NCBI GenBank assembly: GCA_029262195.1
Contig: JAJCZX010000030.1
Span: 310,001-374,000, forward strand
From: Gemmatimonadota bacterium
Lineage (GTDB): Bacteria > Gemmatimonadota > Gemmatimonadetes > Gemmatimonadales > GWC2-71-9
Direction: 5' to 3'
Length of the DNA: 64,000 bases
Both the position numbers and the translations under genes were made by a program. How positions within the stretch are numbered: position 1 is the stretch's first letter; each line of letters opens with the position of its first letter. The notes beneath the pieces are model-generated. The model saw only the letters and a program-made list of their open reading frames with translations. It had not been told where the DNA came from and searched no databases. Of this stretch, positions 37,896 through 47,637 are shown in pieces.

Positions 37896-38495
37896 ATGGC
37901 CCATAGTTTACCCGACCTGCCCTACACACACGGAGCCCTTGAGCCCCATGTCGACCAGCGCACCATGGAGATACACCATGGTAAACACCACCAAGCCTAC
38001 ATCAACAAGCTGAACGAAGCCCTTGATGGCCACGACGCACTCCAGAGTAAATCGGTCGAAGATTTGATTTCCGACCTTTCCGCAGTGCCCGAAGCTATCC
38101 GTGGAGCTGTTCGAAACCACGGCGGCGGTCACGCCAACCATTCGTTGTTCTGGCAGGTAATGAGCCCCGATGGCGGCGGCGCCCCTTCAGGGCCGCTGGC
38201 CGAAGCCATCAATTCAGCGTTTGGCAGCTTCGATGGTTTCAAGGAAAAGTTCGGAGCGGCCGCAGCCACCCGGTTCGGAAGCGGTTGGGCCTGGCTGTCT
38301 AAATCCGACTCGGGACTGGTTGTCGAAAGCACTGCCAACCAGGATAGTCCCTTGATGGAAGGCCGCACCCCGATACTCGGCCTTGATGTCTGGGAACACG
38401 CATACTACCTGAATTACCAGAACCGTCGGCCCGACTACGTCGCAGCATGGTGGAGCGTTGTGAATTGGGAAGAGGTCGCCGCGCGCTTCGGCTAG
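37896..38495 (+). CDS. sod: Superoxide dismutase (Fe/Mn type)
   Basis: [32 protein letters not shown] ... [19 protein letters not shown]. Confidence 0.97.
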   Translation: MAHSLPDLPYTHGALEPHVDQRTMEIHHGKHHQAYINKLNEALDGHDALQSKSVEDLISDLSAVPEAIRGAVRNHGGGHANHSLFWQVMSPDGGGAPSGPLAEAINSAFGSFDGFKEKFGAAAATRFGSGWAWLSKSDSGLVVESTANQDSPLMEGRTPILGLDVWEHAYYLNYQNRRPDYVAAWWSVVNWEEVAARFG

Positions 38496-38519
38496 TTTTT
38501 CGTAGGAGTGACGATCCGC

Positions 38520-38560
38520 AAGAGGCCTCGCTTTTTTGAAGCGGGGCCTCTTTGGTTTTA
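38520..38560 (+). terminator. Rho-independent terminator of sod
   Basis: Near-perfect inverted repeat aagaggcctcgctt / aagcggggcctctt followed by T-rich tttggtttt, 25 nt after the stop. Confidence 0.8.
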
Positions 38561-38806
38561 ACCCGCCAACAGCGCTTCCTCAGCCGCCTGAGTCCTTTTT
38601 TCAACAGGCTGACTGTTCCAGAAATCGATCAATTCACCGAGGTCTTTCTCAGTCGGGACCATCACATCGAATGAACCCGAGTCGCCCGAGGCGGCTATAA
38701 AAACGGAGAAAGGACGTTCCTGCAGGGTTCCTACCTGAATCAAATAGGTCCGCGCATCAGATTGCCAGGTGGCAATGGGCGTGTAATCAACGGCTTGAGA
38801 GAGCAT
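38558..38806 (-). CDS. Hypothetical protein
   Basis: 82 aa ORF between sod and the tRNA; no recognised motif. Confidence 0.5.
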   Translation of the reverse strand: MLSQAVDYTPIATWQSDARTYLIQVGTLQERPFSVFIAASGDSGSFDVMVPTEKDLGELIDFWNSQPVEKRTQAAEEALLAG

Positions 38807-38886
38807 ATTAGCAGCGACTTTACTCAGTTAAGTCTATGCGAATATGGGAGTTAGGGGAGATAAGTCAATCACCTTTTCATGGGGAA

Positions 38887-38959
38887 TGGAGCGGACGGGG
38901 ATCGAACCCGTGACCTCCGGCTTGCAAAGCCGGCGCTCTCCCAACTGAGCTACCGCCCC
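38887..38959 (-). tRNA. tRNA-Ala (anticodon TGC)
   Basis: Reverse strand GGGGCGGTAGCTCAGTTGGGAGAGCGCCGGCTTTGCAAGCCGGAGGTCACGGGTTCGATCCCCGTCCGCTCCA: complete cloverleaf, 7-bp acceptor stem, anticodon loop CTTTGCAAG. Confidence 0.97.
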
Positions 38960-39043
38960 CGAATCAGCAACGATCAGCCGGAAAAGATAATAGCCTACCT
39001 GCTTCTCTCAAAGCAGCAGAAAAGATCCTCGTCCGCCTGCCCG

Positions 39044-39829
39044 TTATTGAGCCGTGGCTTTTATTCGGACCGGGGACCCGGTGAGACCTGGTGCCCATAT
39101 ACTGGCATCTTGTTCTCCGATTCTGCTTCCAAGGGTCCATTGTGCAATGGCCTGACCATCGCTACCCGCGCCCATGTCTGTCGGGGTCATTCTCCCGTTA
39201 CCAGTTGCGGGGCTGAATTTGACAATTTGGTTCGGCACTCCGTTTCCAAAGTCATCCGTGACCCGAACAATTATCTCGGTGGGAAGAAGCTCGCTAGGGT
39301 TTCCCGACTGCCCGTCACCAGCGATGAGGGTGAGGAATTTGGCCTGTCCAGGTGTGGCAGTTGCAGTGAAATCAACGGCGATTTCAAAATCGCGGACCTG
39401 GGCGCGGATTACCTGTTGGCTTCCAGAAACCGTACCAAGTGTCCAGATGGTGCGCGCGATCCCATTACTATCGCTAACCGTCTCAGTGCTGGCCGGGGAC
39501 CCGTTTCCACCCAGCACTTCAAACCCAACGGCAACGCCTTCTACCGGGTTACCGTTCTCGTCAACCAGGGCTATCCCTATCGGGCGAGGGAGCCTCTCAC
39601 CTACTCTCCCGGTTTGCCTGTCACCAAAAATGCGGTCGACCTCCTCCGGGTCCGCCACCCTCGGAGGGACCGGAACGCCATCGTTTCCACCGGTTGGCGG
39701 CTCACCACACGCAACCAACAGTAACGGCAGCACAATAGCCCTTGCCCGTCCAAAAGAAGATTTCTTCATCAACATATACCGCCTCCTTGTATTTTCCGCT
39801 TTTCTTGAGACGCCCCGTTGCGCCACCAA
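39044..39829 (-). CDS. Lipoprotein with bacterial Ig-like (Big_1-type) domains
   Basis: Lipobox LLLVACGE; VDENGNPVEGVAVGFEVLGGNGSPASTETVSDSNGIARTIWTLGTVSGSQQV. Confidence 0.75.
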   Translation of the reverse strand: MVAQRGVSRKAENTRRRYMLMKKSSFGRARAIVLPLLLVACGEPPTGGNDGVPVPPRVADPEEVDRIFGDRQTGRVGERLPRPIGIALVDENGNPVEGVAVGFEVLGGNGSPASTETVSDSNGIARTIWTLGTVSGSQQVIRAQVRDFEIAVDFTATATPGQAKFLTLIAGDGQSGNPSELLPTEIIVRVTDDFGNGVPNQIVKFSPATGNGRMTPTDMGAGSDGQAIAQWTLGSRIGEQDASIWAPGLTGSPVRIKATAQ

Positions 39830-39837
39830 AACTCACC

Positions 39838-40404
39838 TTATTTACGCACTGCGCAGAAACTTCCTTCGGCGTCGGTGCGAGTCACGCCACTGGTCCAGTT
39901 CCCACCGAAACCATTTTCAGAGATGCTATTAACCCTGAGAACCGTGTAGCCACCATCAAACCTCTGTTGGTCGGTCCGATTGGCTTCCGAACCAAACCTC
40001 AACAAAACGCCTCTGGCGCCGTCGGAGTCGTGCACCTGCACCAGGACTCCGGGGCGAGTTGGATCACCCGAACCCAGAGACCCGAGCTCCAGTGCTCCCA
40101 CAACGCTAAGGTCCACGGTAGATGTACCCAAATAGGCATTTCTGTAACCGGGAGCAGGTTCGGTCGGAGAGTCCACCATGGTGAGCATCAAATCGCCTTC
40201 GATCGAACTCCCCGCAGACGCCCCCCCGGTTGCTGTAAGGGCCAGGGTATAGCTTCCCGACAGATCGAAGGTTTCGGGCCAATTGTCCATCGGTTCGCAC
40301 ACTACAGGCGAAGGAGCCCGGGTGCTGCATGCCATTGTAGCCAGCAACAAAGTGCTGAGAATCGCAACTCCGCGAGATTTGATCATCGAATTTCTCCGCA
40401 CCAT
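39838..40404 (-). CDS. Hypothetical lipoprotein
   Basis: Lipobox LLLATMACS; same orientation as the flanking Ig-domain genes. Confidence 0.6.
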   Translation of the reverse strand: MVRRNSMIKSRGVAILSTLLLATMACSTRAPSPVVCEPMDNWPETFDLSGSYTLALTATGGASAGSSIEGDLMLTMVDSPTEPAPGYRNAYLGTSTVDLSVVGALELGSLGSGDPTRPGVLVQVHDSDGARGVLLRFGSEANRTDQQRFDGGYTVLRVNSISENGFGGNWTSGVTRTDAEGSFCAVRK

Positions 40405-40406
40405 TA

Positions 40407-42518
40407 TTACCTTATCCTCGTTAGTGTGCCGTCGGGCCCAACGGAGTATATGGGTGTCTGCAAAATATCGCCTTCCAACTCTACCAAATCACCAGACCCG
40501 ACCCCAATTACCGTGAACACCTGGTTATAGGCCTCGGCGGCGCCAGGATCAACAGCCAGATCCATATCAGCAAAAGCACCGACAGTCAGGAGACTCAACG
40601 GGTTGGCTCCTCCACCGATAAACCCTGTCATCAATTCACTACCAAATGTCGTTTCTCTCCAATGACCGTCCTGGGTCCCTTGCCCTCCCTGAGTGTTTTC
40701 AACAGGAACTTTGGCACCTCCCGTATAGCTCGTCCCGCCAAGCTTGTCGAAGGCAGCAATTGCTGTAGGACCGTCGAAGTGCGTATCCACTCCCGAACTG
40801 CTCGGCAACGACGGGTTTTGCAGAAAACCGAAATTGTCCCACAAAGTGCCTATACCCAGCACATGAGACATCTCATGTAAAACAACCATCCCAATCGTGC
40901 CATTATTCATCATGGTGGTCATGTCAGCCACGTCGAACCGCATGGCCCCCATAAGAGGCCTTCCATCAGGTGCTGGCCGAAGAAGACACGGACCGGCACT
41001 CCCTAACACACCTCCCGCTCCATCAATGGAATCAATTTGGACCCAGATCTTGACGTCGTCTATAATACCTGCAAACGAGGGATGGGGAACTCCGCCGCAG
41101 GCAGCCGCGGCCACTGGTGACGCGGAAAAATCAAAGGCCGGAAGATCTCCGACAATAATCGACTCAAGCATCGTCTCCGCCGACGTGAAGGCAGCTGCGA
41201 TACCGGCAGCCACCGAGTCAAGCATAGTAATGTCAACATCGAATCCGGCTACAACACCCTCGCCCGAGAAAACCACCGAGGTCATTACACCAGCAACACT
41301 GGCTGAAACGGAATTCGTCCCGGCAGCGACGTCGTAGGTCCATGCACCAGAGGTAGCCACCCCATTAGCATCCGTGACCGCGGGCGAACCCATAATTGAT
41401 CCCGCCCCGGCTGTGACAGCAAAGATCACCGACTCCCCGGGCACCGGGATACCATTGGCATCTTTCACCACAACGGTCGGGTTGACGATTGCTTCGGCGC
41501 CAGCGAGAAGATCCTGTCCGTCGCCTCCCACAATTTCAATGAGCGCAGGTGTCCCCGGGAGTATGGGCGTAGCATTAAAAACCACCGGAGAACCCTTCAG
41601 TCCGGCCATCGACGCCTCGACAGTGTGAGTACCTGCAACCGCACCGAGAGTCCAGGCGGTAGCCGCAATACCATTTGCATCTGCCTTCGGCGCTGGTGGA
41701 TCAACGGTGCCACCTCCGGCGGTTACCGCAAAAGTCACGATACCCCCGTCAACCGCGTTCCCGAACTGATCAACCAACTGCACCTTGAGAGAATCGGTCA
41801 ACAGAGTGGAAATTGGTCCCATCTGGTTGTTCCCAGCAATCGCAAAAATGCTGTCCGCAACGTCAGCCAGGGCCGTCGCGGAAATAGTCAATGATCGACC
41901 CGAGGCGGTGACACCGAGCGACTGGACGCCAGCGGTCTGGCCGAGGGTCCACATGGTAGAGGTCTGCCCTGCGGCGTCCGTCGTACCCTGTGTTTCTGTC
42001 ACCGTGCCACTACCCACAGCCGGGGCAAACTCGGTGACAACACCACTCACCGGATTCCCAATTTCGTCAATCGTCGTTACCACGATGGCCAGTGGAAGTT
42101 GTGTACCAACCAGCGCCATCTGACCGCCGCCCGAGGCAACCAGCACCGAGTCAACCTGTGGTGCAACTGTTACGGTGACCGCGTTTGAAACTACCGTCCC
42201 GGAGCGACCCGTGACCTGGGCACTCCCCGGAGTGATCGCTCGGACAATCCCGGACCCGTCGACAGTCGCAACCGCATCGTTCGTGCTACTCCAGGTTACC
42301 ACCGCTGAGATTGTGTTACCGTTTTCGTCTTCGACCACCGCATTCAAAGACGATGCCGCACCAATGGCGCTGAGCAACAGGGAAGTCGGCGTTACGGTAA
42401 TCGTTGTGGGAGTGGGCACCGGAGCCGGCGGCGGTTCACTGGTAGACTTGCAAGAAAGGTTCGCCAAGAGCACTGCCGCAAGGGCAAGTGCATTCCTTCT
42501 TATCATTCTCGATACCAT
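40407..42518 (-). CDS. Ig-domain lipoprotein with C-terminal leishmanolysin-like zinc metalloprotease
   Basis: Big_2 and Big_1-like repeats, then GMVVLHEMSHVLGIGTLWDNFG (HExxHxxxxG). Confidence 0.82.
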   Translation of the reverse strand: MVSRMIRRNALALAAVLLANLSCKSTSEPPPAPVPTPTTITVTPTSLLLSAIGAASSLNAVVEDENGNTISAVVTWSSTNDAVATVDGSGIVRAITPGSAQVTGRSGTVVSNAVTVTVAPQVDSVLVASGGGQMALVGTQLPLAIVVTTIDEIGNPVSGVVTEFAPAVGSGTVTETQGTTDAAGQTSTMWTLGQTAGVQSLGVTASGRSLTISATALADVADSIFAIAGNNQMGPISTLLTDSLKVQLVDQFGNAVDGGIVTFAVTAGGGTVDPPAPKADANGIAATAWTLGAVAGTHTVEASMAGLKGSPVVFNATPILPGTPALIEIVGGDGQDLLAGAEAIVNPTVVVKDANGIPVPGESVIFAVTAGAGSIMGSPAVTDANGVATSGAWTYDVAAGTNSVSASVAGVMTSVVFSGEGVVAGFDVDITMLDSVAAGIAAAFTSAETMLESIIVGDLPAFDFSASPVAAAACGGVPHPSFAGIIDDVKIWVQIDSIDGAGGVLGSAGPCLLRPAPDGRPLMGAMRFDVADMTTMMNNGTIGMVVLHEMSHVLGIGTLWDNFGFLQNPSLPSSSGVDTHFDGPTAIAAFDKLGGTSYTGGAKVPVENTQGGQGTQDGHWRETTFGSELMTGFIGGGANPLSLLTVGAFADMDLAVDPGAAEAYNQVFTVIGVGSGDLVELEGDILQTPIYSVGPDGTLTRIR

Positions 42519-42753
42519 GGATTGTCCGTAGGTGTAATTGTTGTATTTCGCTAACGTATTAGCAGAAGCTACACTTGTAAAGCTACCGCGCTGTAACTCA
42601 GATTACCAAACCAGCCCGCCTGTCTTTTTCCCTCTTCTATCCAACGCCCGACCAACCTCATGTCGTCGAACCAACACTCTTGCGGCCTGACACACCAATT
42701 GCCCTTGAAAAACTGGTCGCTAACTTTCGTCGACACGCTGATCGGAACGACGA

Positions 42754-43230
42754 ATGAACCGACTCCTCGCCGGAAAAACACATATTATTGCTGTGCTCCT
42801 GCTCGTGGCTTGTTCACGCGCCACGACGCCGGATGTTTCCCCGGATCAGAGGGCAGACCCGCAAGGAGACGCCGTTTCTAGTTCGTTGATCGGTGTTTGG
42901 ACTCTGCGGCGAGAACCGAGCCCGAGGACGCCTTTTTTCCTTGATCTTTCGGTCGATTCGGTAGTTGGATCAATGGCGTTCGGGAGAATTACCCGATATT
43001 TCGCGGGAGATATGGGCGGCAACGTCGCTAATTGGCGAGGGTTCCAGGCCGATCTGAGCGACGAGACTATCGCGATTGAAGTCAAACACCGCGGTCTGGG
43101 TGACACCGTATTTTATATGGAAGGTGTACGCCATACAAACACCATCGAACTCTCCCGGTTCAGGGTTTCCGGTGCCAACCTCACCAATGATGAAGTCAGC
43201 TGGTCCCTGGTACGAACGGGAGACCGCTAG
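42754..43230 (+). CDS. Hypothetical lipoprotein
   Basis: MNRLLAGKTHIIAVLLLVACSRA lipobox. Confidence 0.6.
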   Translation: MNRLLAGKTHIIAVLLLVACSRATTPDVSPDQRADPQGDAVSSSLIGVWTLRREPSPRTPFFLDLSVDSVVGSMAFGRITRYFAGDMGGNVANWRGFQADLSDETIAIEVKHRGLGDTVFYMEGVRHTNTIELSRFRVSGANLTNDEVSWSLVRTGDR

Positions 43231-43250
43231 ATCGTCCACCCGAAAATCTT

Positions 43251-43643
43251 CTATTCCTGAAGCGCCGGAGCTAGCAGGTACCCGTTTGCCGACCGGAGGG
43301 AGTAGTCCCTACCTGCGACGGAGGTGACGCTCCCACTGTAAAGCACGGGGGTATTCACATCTGATACGGACAGGTCCAGGAGGTTTCCGGCTGCGATACT
43401 CCCGGTGACAATCCCGAGGATTTCCGTGTCGCTGACACGTTCCTGAAATAACTGACACCCCGAACAAATCACCGCCACGCTGTTGATGACGTTAGGTTCA
43501 GCGGCAGTGAGCCGGAATTGCACCGCGCCATCGTCACTGTTAGGCGTTGAAAGGCTCATGATCAGGCTACCAGCCTCGGGACCCTGATCCCCGCACGACA
43601 CGAGGGCGACAACGAGGAAGCTCACAAGCATTCCTTTTTTCAT
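43251..43643 (-). CDS. Hypothetical lipoprotein (130 aa)
   Basis: MKKGMLVSFLVVALVSCGDQ lipobox; ATGA overlap with the upstream metalloprotease. Confidence 0.65.
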   Translation of the reverse strand: MKKGMLVSFLVVALVSCGDQGPEAGSLIMSLSTPNSDDGAVQFRLTAAEPNVINSVAVICSGCQLFQERVSDTEILGIVTGSIAAGNLLDLSVSDVNTPVLYSGSVTSVAGRDYSLRSANGYLLAPALQE

Positions 43644-46228
43644 GGTTTGCTCCTCCCGTTTCTATCTAGTTCGGCAAGCCGCTCCACTACCCCAGCGGAT
43701 ACTGAGATGTCATTCTGGTCGACCCAGGCGAGAAAATCACCGAGGTCAAACCGTCCATTCGAATTTCCCTGTAGATCAAGGAAATTGAGTTCATCCGATG
43801 AAAGCCCTTCGCCGGCAAAAATCGATGAAACCACATCGTTCGCCACGAGGGCAGGTTGTATGATTTCAATTGACACGGAGACGTCTTCTGTTTGAAACCC
43901 GGATTCCGCTCGAAACACTATGGGAAAAGATCCTGTTTCGGAGGGAGTCCCTTGAACCACACCGCCAGGGCTCACCGCCATTCCGCCAGGGAGTCTACCC
44001 TCGGCAACCGACCACGAAAAATCCCCATTACCTCCGGTGGCAACCATGCTGTCCCTATAAACGAATCCCATCAGACCCTGTGCCAGCGACGCAGTAGAAA
44101 TGCTCAGCAACGGGCTGAAGACTGCTGCGACGTTCAGCGGCTCGGTCATCGATGCGATCGCCACAGTGTCAGAGAATACGTTGGGCGCATTACCGAACCA
44201 CCGATCAAATACGAAACCAGTTTCCGGCGCTGCTACCAGGGTCAGTGGCTGGAGTTCATCAACAAACTCTGAATCGTTGGAATCAGGCCCAACGCTCATG
44301 GTCGAGGCGCCGGATGCGTTGACAGAGCCCTGCCCTGTTGCTGCGGCTTCAACCAGAAACTCCGCTTTCATCTGCCCGATCAAAGAATCCCCTGCCCCGC
44401 TGGCGACCAGATCGTGAACTCTGGCTCCGCCATCCGACCACGATAGCCAGGTAAATCGGCGCCGGTCGTTGTCTCTAAGTTGCACGGAGTCGATTGCCAC
44501 TGAAACTGTTGCCCCCAGATCGAGCACCTGTACGAACTCGGTATTTACCGGAAAGCTATTGGCTGTGAAATCAGCCCAGAACTGGGAGCAATGAGAACAT
44601 GCATCCCTGGAGTGGGACAGGGAAACAACCACAGGAAGTTGATAAGACACCCTCAGCGTTATCGATTTATCACTCTGCTGTGTTATTTGATCGATTGTCA
44701 CGTATGACGCGGTGCCGTCATTCCTCGCGCTTGAAGGAGAGGTATTAAACCCGAAGGCGGTTACTCCCTCCCTGCCCGGGAACGGGTCCCCGCTGTCTCC
44801 TCTATTGGACCCCTGGGCAACACTCCTCCACAGGTGCAGCGAGTCATCGGCTTCTTCGAGGGCAAGCCCGTGAACCCCTCCGGCGTTTACATTTCGAGTT
44901 GATAGTCGTTGTTTGATGATGGACGAATCCGTATGCCAAATTAGCAGACCGGTATTTAGCGTTACCCCCCCCGCCCTGGGAAACAAAAGGCTGGAATCCG
45001 CCCCAAATTGCTGGCGGTTGGAAAGTTCGAAGTATTCGTTCGTGCTTGGAATCGACACCAGGTAGGAAGTGTCAGCCGATTCAATCGGACTAACGGTTAG
45101 AGTAGTATCCGTATCAATAAGGACCTGGGTTATCCACCCCAGTTGACCCTTGGACCAGGCCGACATATGGATCGGCCGAGTTGGGATATGCCAATTCCCT
45201 GACCCCATCAGGCCCCAGGCTCCGATCCCCTCCGTTTGGATCGAGGTGTCGTATAAATCCGGCAAATCGAAAGCATGCCCAAGTTCGTGAGCGACCACCC
45301 CCATCGCTTGCGGCTGATTCGGGGTGCATCCGTTTTCCCCGCCTTGTCCTCCCTGAACGATGTAATCGTTGATGCCGATATTGAAGCCCCCTGCCGCCAC
45401 GTCTGCGGTTGGCAACGGCGCCCCGCTACCACTTATCCCGCCGTAGAAAGAGCGATGGGCCCATATATTATTGTTCGTAGACCGCGGTCCACAGGAACCA
45501 TCGAGTTCCGGGTGGACAATTACAAGCACATCGACCAATCCGTCGTCATCGCCCGAATTGGGAATATTATCGGGCCCATCGTTATCAAACATAGAGAAAT
45601 CGATACTAGGATCGGCAGCCAATACCACGTCCTCGATCAGGCGGGAAATGCAGGTGGATAAACAAAGGCCATTGGTCTTGGGCGAAGTAGGCCCTTCGTA
45701 ATCCGCATCATTACTCGGAACCCTGACCCATTCAGAGAAAGTTCCGTTAATCCTGAGTGCTCCGTTCGAAAGCTCCTGGTAATAATTGTGTATGGTGTAA
45801 GGAGGCGCCGGCGTCGTCCCGAATAACCGATTTTCCAGGGTGGGTCTATCTGCGAATCCAACGAGCGCGGCCGAATCGGTGTTCGCGTATAAGACAAGTA
45901 GGACAGGGACATTGAGATCCCCCGACACAGCGGCCATATTCGCCGCACCGGATGCAAGAGCAAGTTGGTTGCGATTCGACCGAAACGCATTGCGGTTTTC
46001 AGCCACCACCCTGGCTTTGTGCCGCCAAGCACCGTTCTCAGAAAACTCGAAAAGCCCCGGGTTTTGAGCCACCATCTGATAATAAAACGGAGACAGCCCA
46101 ACTCCGTGCCTTTTTCCGAGTTCTTCGACATCGCTCTGAGCAACAACAAGTGACGGGAAAAATGCGATGACCACAGGAACCCCAACCCATACAATAATTA
46201 TTTGTGCCAGACGCCAATTTTTTTTCAT
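43640..46228 (-). CDS. Secreted M6-family (immune inhibitor A-like) metalloprotease with C-terminal Ig-like and dockerin-like region
   Basis: MGVVAHELGHAFDLPDLYD; C-terminal FLDLQGNSNGRFDLGDFLAWVDQND. Confidence 0.85.
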   Translation of the reverse strand: MKKNWRLAQIIIVWVGVPVVIAFFPSLVVAQSDVEELGKRHGVGLSPFYYQMVAQNPGLFEFSENGAWRHKARVVAENRNAFRSNRNQLALASGAANMAAVSGDLNVPVLLVLYANTDSAALVGFADRPTLENRLFGTTPAPPYTIHNYYQELSNGALRINGTFSEWVRVPSNDADYEGPTSPKTNGLCLSTCISRLIEDVVLAADPSIDFSMFDNDGPDNIPNSGDDDGLVDVLVIVHPELDGSCGPRSTNNNIWAHRSFYGGISGSGAPLPTADVAAGGFNIGINDYIVQGGQGGENGCTPNQPQAMGVVAHELGHAFDLPDLYDTSIQTEGIGAWGLMGSGNWHIPTRPIHMSAWSKGQLGWITQVLIDTDTTLTVSPIESADTSYLVSIPSTNEYFELSNRQQFGADSSLLFPRAGGVTLNTGLLIWHTDSSIIKQRLSTRNVNAGGVHGLALEEADDSLHLWRSVAQGSNRGDSGDPFPGREGVTAFGFNTSPSSARNDGTASYVTIDQITQQSDKSITLRVSYQLPVVVSLSHSRDACSHCSQFWADFTANSFPVNTEFVQVLDLGATVSVAIDSVQLRDNDRRRFTWLSWSDGGARVHDLVASGAGDSLIGQMKAEFLVEAAATGQGSVNASGASTMSVGPDSNDSEFVDELQPLTLVAAPETGFVFDRWFGNAPNVFSDTVAIASMTEPLNVAAVFSPLLSISTASLAQGLMGFVYRDSMVATGGNGDFSWSVAEGRLPGGMAVSPGGVVQGTPSETGSFPIVFRAESGFQTEDVSVSIEIIQPALVANDVVSSIFAGEGLSSDELNFLDLQGNSNGRFDLGDFLAWVDQNDISVSAGVVERLAELDRNGRSKP

Positions 46229-46434
46229 AGCGAAGAAAGATTAACCCCACCAATTTAACGTTCCAAGGACCTGCATCACACAAATAGTGTCAGAAAGCCG
46301 GAAAGTTCCATCGGATGTGTTAACTCATGGCACCTGAGAAGCCCCCCAACGTCTTGTGCTGCCTAGTGTTAGCGGGTAGTTTCGATAGGTTGTTTTCGCC
46401 CGTAGGGGCTCCCAAACCAGACACCTGAGGCGCC

Positions 46435-47637
46435 GTGGATAATCCAACGCTGCAAAAGGTCGCGTTATTTCAAAAGTGTAGCAATTTCTCGACAGCCCGA
46501 GACCTTGAAAAGGCCGGACTGTATCCGTATTTCAAGCCCATTTCCGACTCCCAAGACACCACAGTTACGATTGAGGGCGAAGAAAAAATCATGATGGGCT
46601 CCAATAACTACCTGGGTATCACACATCACCCCAAAGTGTTGGAGGCATCCAAAGAAGCGATGGATCGGCTTGGATCGGGTTGCACCGGTAGCAGGTTCCT
46701 GAACGGAACCCTTGATCTCCACGAGCAACTTGAGAGCCGCCTCGCCGCATTTATCGGGAAGGAATCAGCGCTGGTTTTTTCCACCGGCTACCAGGCAAAT
46801 CTTGGAGTAGTTTCCTGCCTGCCGGGCCGCGGCGACTTTATCATGATGGACAAGTTGGACCACGCCTCAATCGTGGACGGCGCCCGCATGGCCTACGCGA
46901 CGACTGAACGCTTCAATCACGGTGACCTTGGCCAATTGGACCGACTGATGTCGAAACACCCGGGCAAAGGCATGATGGTGATGGTCGACGGTGTTTATTC
47001 GATGGAAGGCAACATCGCAGATGTACCCGCCCTGCTAAAACTCACCCAGAAACACGGCGCGGCTCTGGTTTTGGACGATGCACATTCCATCGGCGTTATG
47101 GGACCCAACGGCGAAGGCACAGCAGCCCACTTCGGCCTTACTGACGAAGTTGACATCATTAGTGGCACCTTCTCCAAATCGCTGGGATCAATTGGCGGTT
47201 TTGTGGCAGCCTCGGAAGAAGTGATCCACTACCTGAGAAACAACAGTCGGCCGATGATCTTCTCGGCCGCCCTCCCTCCGTCGAATACTGCTGGCGTACT
47301 GGCAGCGCTGGATATTCTCGAGAACGACAGCGAACGAAGGGAACGCCTCTGGGAAAACACGAAAAAGTGGCAGACTGGAATGAAGGGATTAGGCTTCGAC
47401 ATCGGCCCCACCAAGACTCCGATCGTCCCGGTGCTGATCGGGCCCTTCGAAGACACGTTCAAGTTCTGGCGTGAAGTCTATGAAGCCGGAGTGTTCACCA
47501 ACCCGGTTGTGCCCCCGGCCGTTCCGCCCTCGGAATGCAGGTTGCGCACCAGCCTCATGTCGTCGCATACCGATGAACAAATTGATTTTGCGCTCGAAAC
47601 TTTTGCACGAATTGGAAAGAAGATGGGGGTCCTCTGA
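46435..47637 (+). CDS. Alpha-oxoamine synthase, serine palmitoyltransferase-like
   Basis: MMGSNNYLGITHHPKV, GSGCTGSRFLNGTLDLHEQLE, DDAHSIGVMG, GTFSKSLGSIGGFVA; overall closer to bacterial SPT than KBL/BioF by eye. Confidence 0.88.
   Translation: MDNPTLQKVALFQKCSNFSTARDLEKAGLYPYFKPISDSQDTTVTIEGEEKIMMGSNNYLGITHHPKVLEASKEAMDRLGSGCTGSRFLNGTLDLHEQLESRLAAFIGKESALVFSTGYQANLGVVSCLPGRGDFIMMDKLDHASIVDGARMAYATTERFNHGDLGQLDRLMSKHPGKGMMVMVDGVYSMEGNIADVPALLKLTQKHGAALVLDDAHSIGVMGPNGEGTAAHFGLTDEVDIISGTFSKSLGSIGGFVAASEEVIHYLRNNSRPMIFSAALPPSNTAGVLAALDILENDSERRERLWENTKKWQTGMKGLGFDIGPTKTPIVPVLIGPFEDTFKFWREVYEAGVFTNPVVPPAVPPSECRLRTSLMSSHTDEQIDFALETFARIGKKMGVL

Noticed and set aside
38887-38959. tRNA-Ala as an integration site for a mobile island
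   Set aside because: No integrase, direct repeat of the tRNA 3' end or foreign-looking cargo on either side.
39044-42518. Ig-domain lipoproteins as possible phage-tail or toxin-delivery components
   Set aside because: Ig-like domains with lipoboxes and a C-terminal HExxH protease fit ordinary secreted surface proteins; no phage structural genes nearby.
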